From Ruegeria meonggei (lineage in GTDB: Bacteria; Pseudomonadota; Alphaproteobacteria; Rhodobacterales; Rhodobacteraceae), in assembly GCF_900172215.1 (NCBI RefSeq), contig NZ_FWFP01000011.1, forward strand, positions 1-64,000: a DNA stretch of 64,000 bases, in the 5' to 3' direction. The notes beneath the pieces were generated by a model. It searched no databases. It was given only the letters and a program-made list of their open reading frames with translations, and was not told where the DNA came from. This document shows positions 63,050 through 64,000 of this stretch, in pieces. The first letter of the stretch is position 1. Each line of letters starts with the position of its first letter. The translations under genes and the position numbers were made by a program.

Positions 63050-64000
63050 CCCGCCAGTAGTGCAGCCAGATCCCGAGTGTGACCACCGGTCCGCAGCATG
63101 GACCAGACAGCGTCAGCCTCTTCGCTTCCGATCAGCTTGGAAGCTTTACCCCGGACACGGTCTTCGCGATCTGACAGGGTCATGGGGGCCAGCAAGTCGT
63201 GGGTCGCCTCGGGTCTGGCACCGTCCCGACGCAGCAAGGTCAGATGCGCCTGCGTCTCGGACAATGTGTCATCAGCTTGAACCGTAACCCGATCCCGCAG
63301 TGAGATCAGACGCGGATCAGCACAGGTTTTGTCCGAATAGTTGACTGGCAGCGCCGTATCATACCCCAAAGCCTGCATGGCAATGACCGTGCGAAAGGAA
63401 AACTTGGCCCCCAACCCGGTCGTCGGAGACATCTGATTACACACGGTCATCCAGCGCGGATGGGTCTTGATCCGGATCTCGGCTACTTCAGGTTCAGCGA
63501 TGTCCAGATCCCGCGCCGCCTCAAGCGCGGCGTGCAGCCCGTGACAACAAGCATGAAACTTGTGACTGACGCTGTCGATCAGCCACTCTTCGCCCAATCC
63601 GGCCAGCGCGGTTTCCGCGTCCCCCTCACCTTCATGCGTCGCGCCAAACCCATATTGCCCCTCCAGCGCGTTCATGTTGGGTTCAAACCCTTTGGCGACC
63701 AGCAAAGCTGCCTCGACCCCGGCAGAGGCCGCAAGCCCCGCGTTATAGGGCTTGCCCATGGTTCCGAATTGCGCTTTCAGCCCTGCGGCGCGGGTCGCTG
63801 TCAGCCCCAACGTCTTGCGCATGGCCGCGGCGTCAAACCTGAGGATTCGCCCCGCGGCAACCGCCGCACCGAAAGCACCTGCCGTGGCGGTCTGGTGAAA
63901 GCCCGCCTGATAATGGTCGCGCCCAAGCCAGAGTCCGACGCGGATAGACACCTCTATTCCGACTAGCGCGGCTTCAAGCAGATCAACCAGAATGCGGTCG
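63046..64000 (-). CDS. MmgE/PrpD-family protein, 5' end outside the window
   Basis: The C-terminal part of an MmgE/PrpD-type protein, related to 2-methylcitrate dehydratase. [39 protein letters not shown] and [21 protein letters not shown] are the family blocks. The frame stays open past a GTG at 63951 to the window edge (64000), reading [17 protein letters not shown] there, so about 130 residues of the N-terminus are missing. The gene is not necessarily a methylcitrate enzyme; PrpD-like proteins act on various substrates. It overlaps pyrC by four bases at the 3' end. Confidence 0.85.
   Translation of the reverse strand, partial: DRILVDLLEAALVGIEVSIRVGLWLGRDHYQAGFHQTATAGAFGAAVAAGRILRFDAAAMRKTLGLTATRAAGLKAQFGTMGKPYNAGLAASAGVEAALLVAKGFEPNMNALEGQYGFGATHEGEGDAETALAGLGEEWLIDSVSHKFHACCHGLHAALEAARDLDIAEPEVAEIRIKTHPRWMTVCNQMSPTTGLGAKFSFRTVIAMQALGYDTALPVNYSDKTCADPRLISLRDRVTVQADDTLSETQAHLTLLRRDGARPEATHDLLAPMTLSDREDRVRGKASKLIGSEEADAVWSMLRTGGHTRDLAALLAG

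Overview
This window is chromosomal DNA from an alphaproteobacterium, most likely a marine Rhodobacteraceae of the Roseobacter group. Several things point there: the valine-degradation block, a DctBD plus TRAP-type DctPQM C4-dicarboxylate system, the cobA-DUF2849-cysI-cysH-DUF934 sulfur-assimilation string, cox-type molybdenum hydroxylase genes, a GTTC-N7-GTTC SOS box before uvrA, and an RTX metalloprotease. No database search was possible, so the taxonomy and every name rest on motif and family recognition.

Layout. 0-5.2 kb: two MscS-type channel genes, the first interrupted by an amber codon, a long non-coding stretch, and a yedI-like gene. 5.2-8.1 kb: two paralogous GAPDH genes that differ at the cofactor-binding aspartate, with a tiny conserved-looking membrane ORF between them and related TTAGCGC-type operators in front of both; coaD closes the block. 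8.1-18.3 kb: a CBS protein, a LysR regulator divergent from mmsA, an L,D-transpeptidase, a fasciclin protein, a methyltransferase, a YbdK-type ligase, then an operon for acyl-CoA dehydrogenase, 3-hydroxyisobutyryl-CoA hydrolase and MmsB. 18.5-27 kb: uvrA with its SOS box, two tandem tRNA-Asp genes, an RTX metalloprotease, tRNA-Val, and lon with a heat-shock-like promoter. 27-35.4 kb: tgt, a nucleoside hydrolase, SPFH/NfeD, Fe-S assembly proteins, an oxygenase, tpiA, an FkbM methyltransferase, and sugE preceded by a two-hairpin element matching a guanidine-II riboswitch. 35.4-43.6 kb: dctM-dctQ-dctP, dctD-dctB, a P450 and an Lrp regulator. 43.8-48.7 kb: assimilatory sulfate reduction and a ferredoxin-NADP reductase. 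48.8-53 kb: infC with an ATA start, a class III aminotransferase plus a BKACE-type protein, and an RpiR regulator. 53-62 kb: a form-II cox gene set with maturation genes. 62-64 kb: pyrC and the C-terminal part of an MmgE/PrpD protein that runs off the window edge.

How the genes work together. Valine carbon can flow through the acyl-CoA dehydrogenase, the CoA hydrolase, MmsB and MmsA to propionyl-CoA. The two GAPDHs and TpiA serve triose interconversion. DctB would sense dicarboxylates and signal through DctD to dctPQM; this DctD lacks the GAFTGA loop and the Walker A lysine, so it probably does not work as a sigma-54 ATPase, and two identical 18-bp palindromes lie upstream of dctP. CobA would make the siroheme precursor for CysI, CysH would make sulfite from APS, and the downstream reductase could supply reduced ferredoxin. 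The cox set encodes the three subunits of a form-II molybdenum hydroxylase with CoxD, CoxE, XdhC and MoeA-like maturation proteins.

Most novel-looking points: the amber codon splitting mscS from its ATGA-coupled neighbour; the degenerate DctD with tandem operators; the predicted guanidine-II riboswitch before sugE; the aminotransferase/BKACE/RpiR unit, whose substrate is unknown; the form-II cox cluster interrupted by an opposite-strand IalB-like gene; and the small ORF between the two gap genes.
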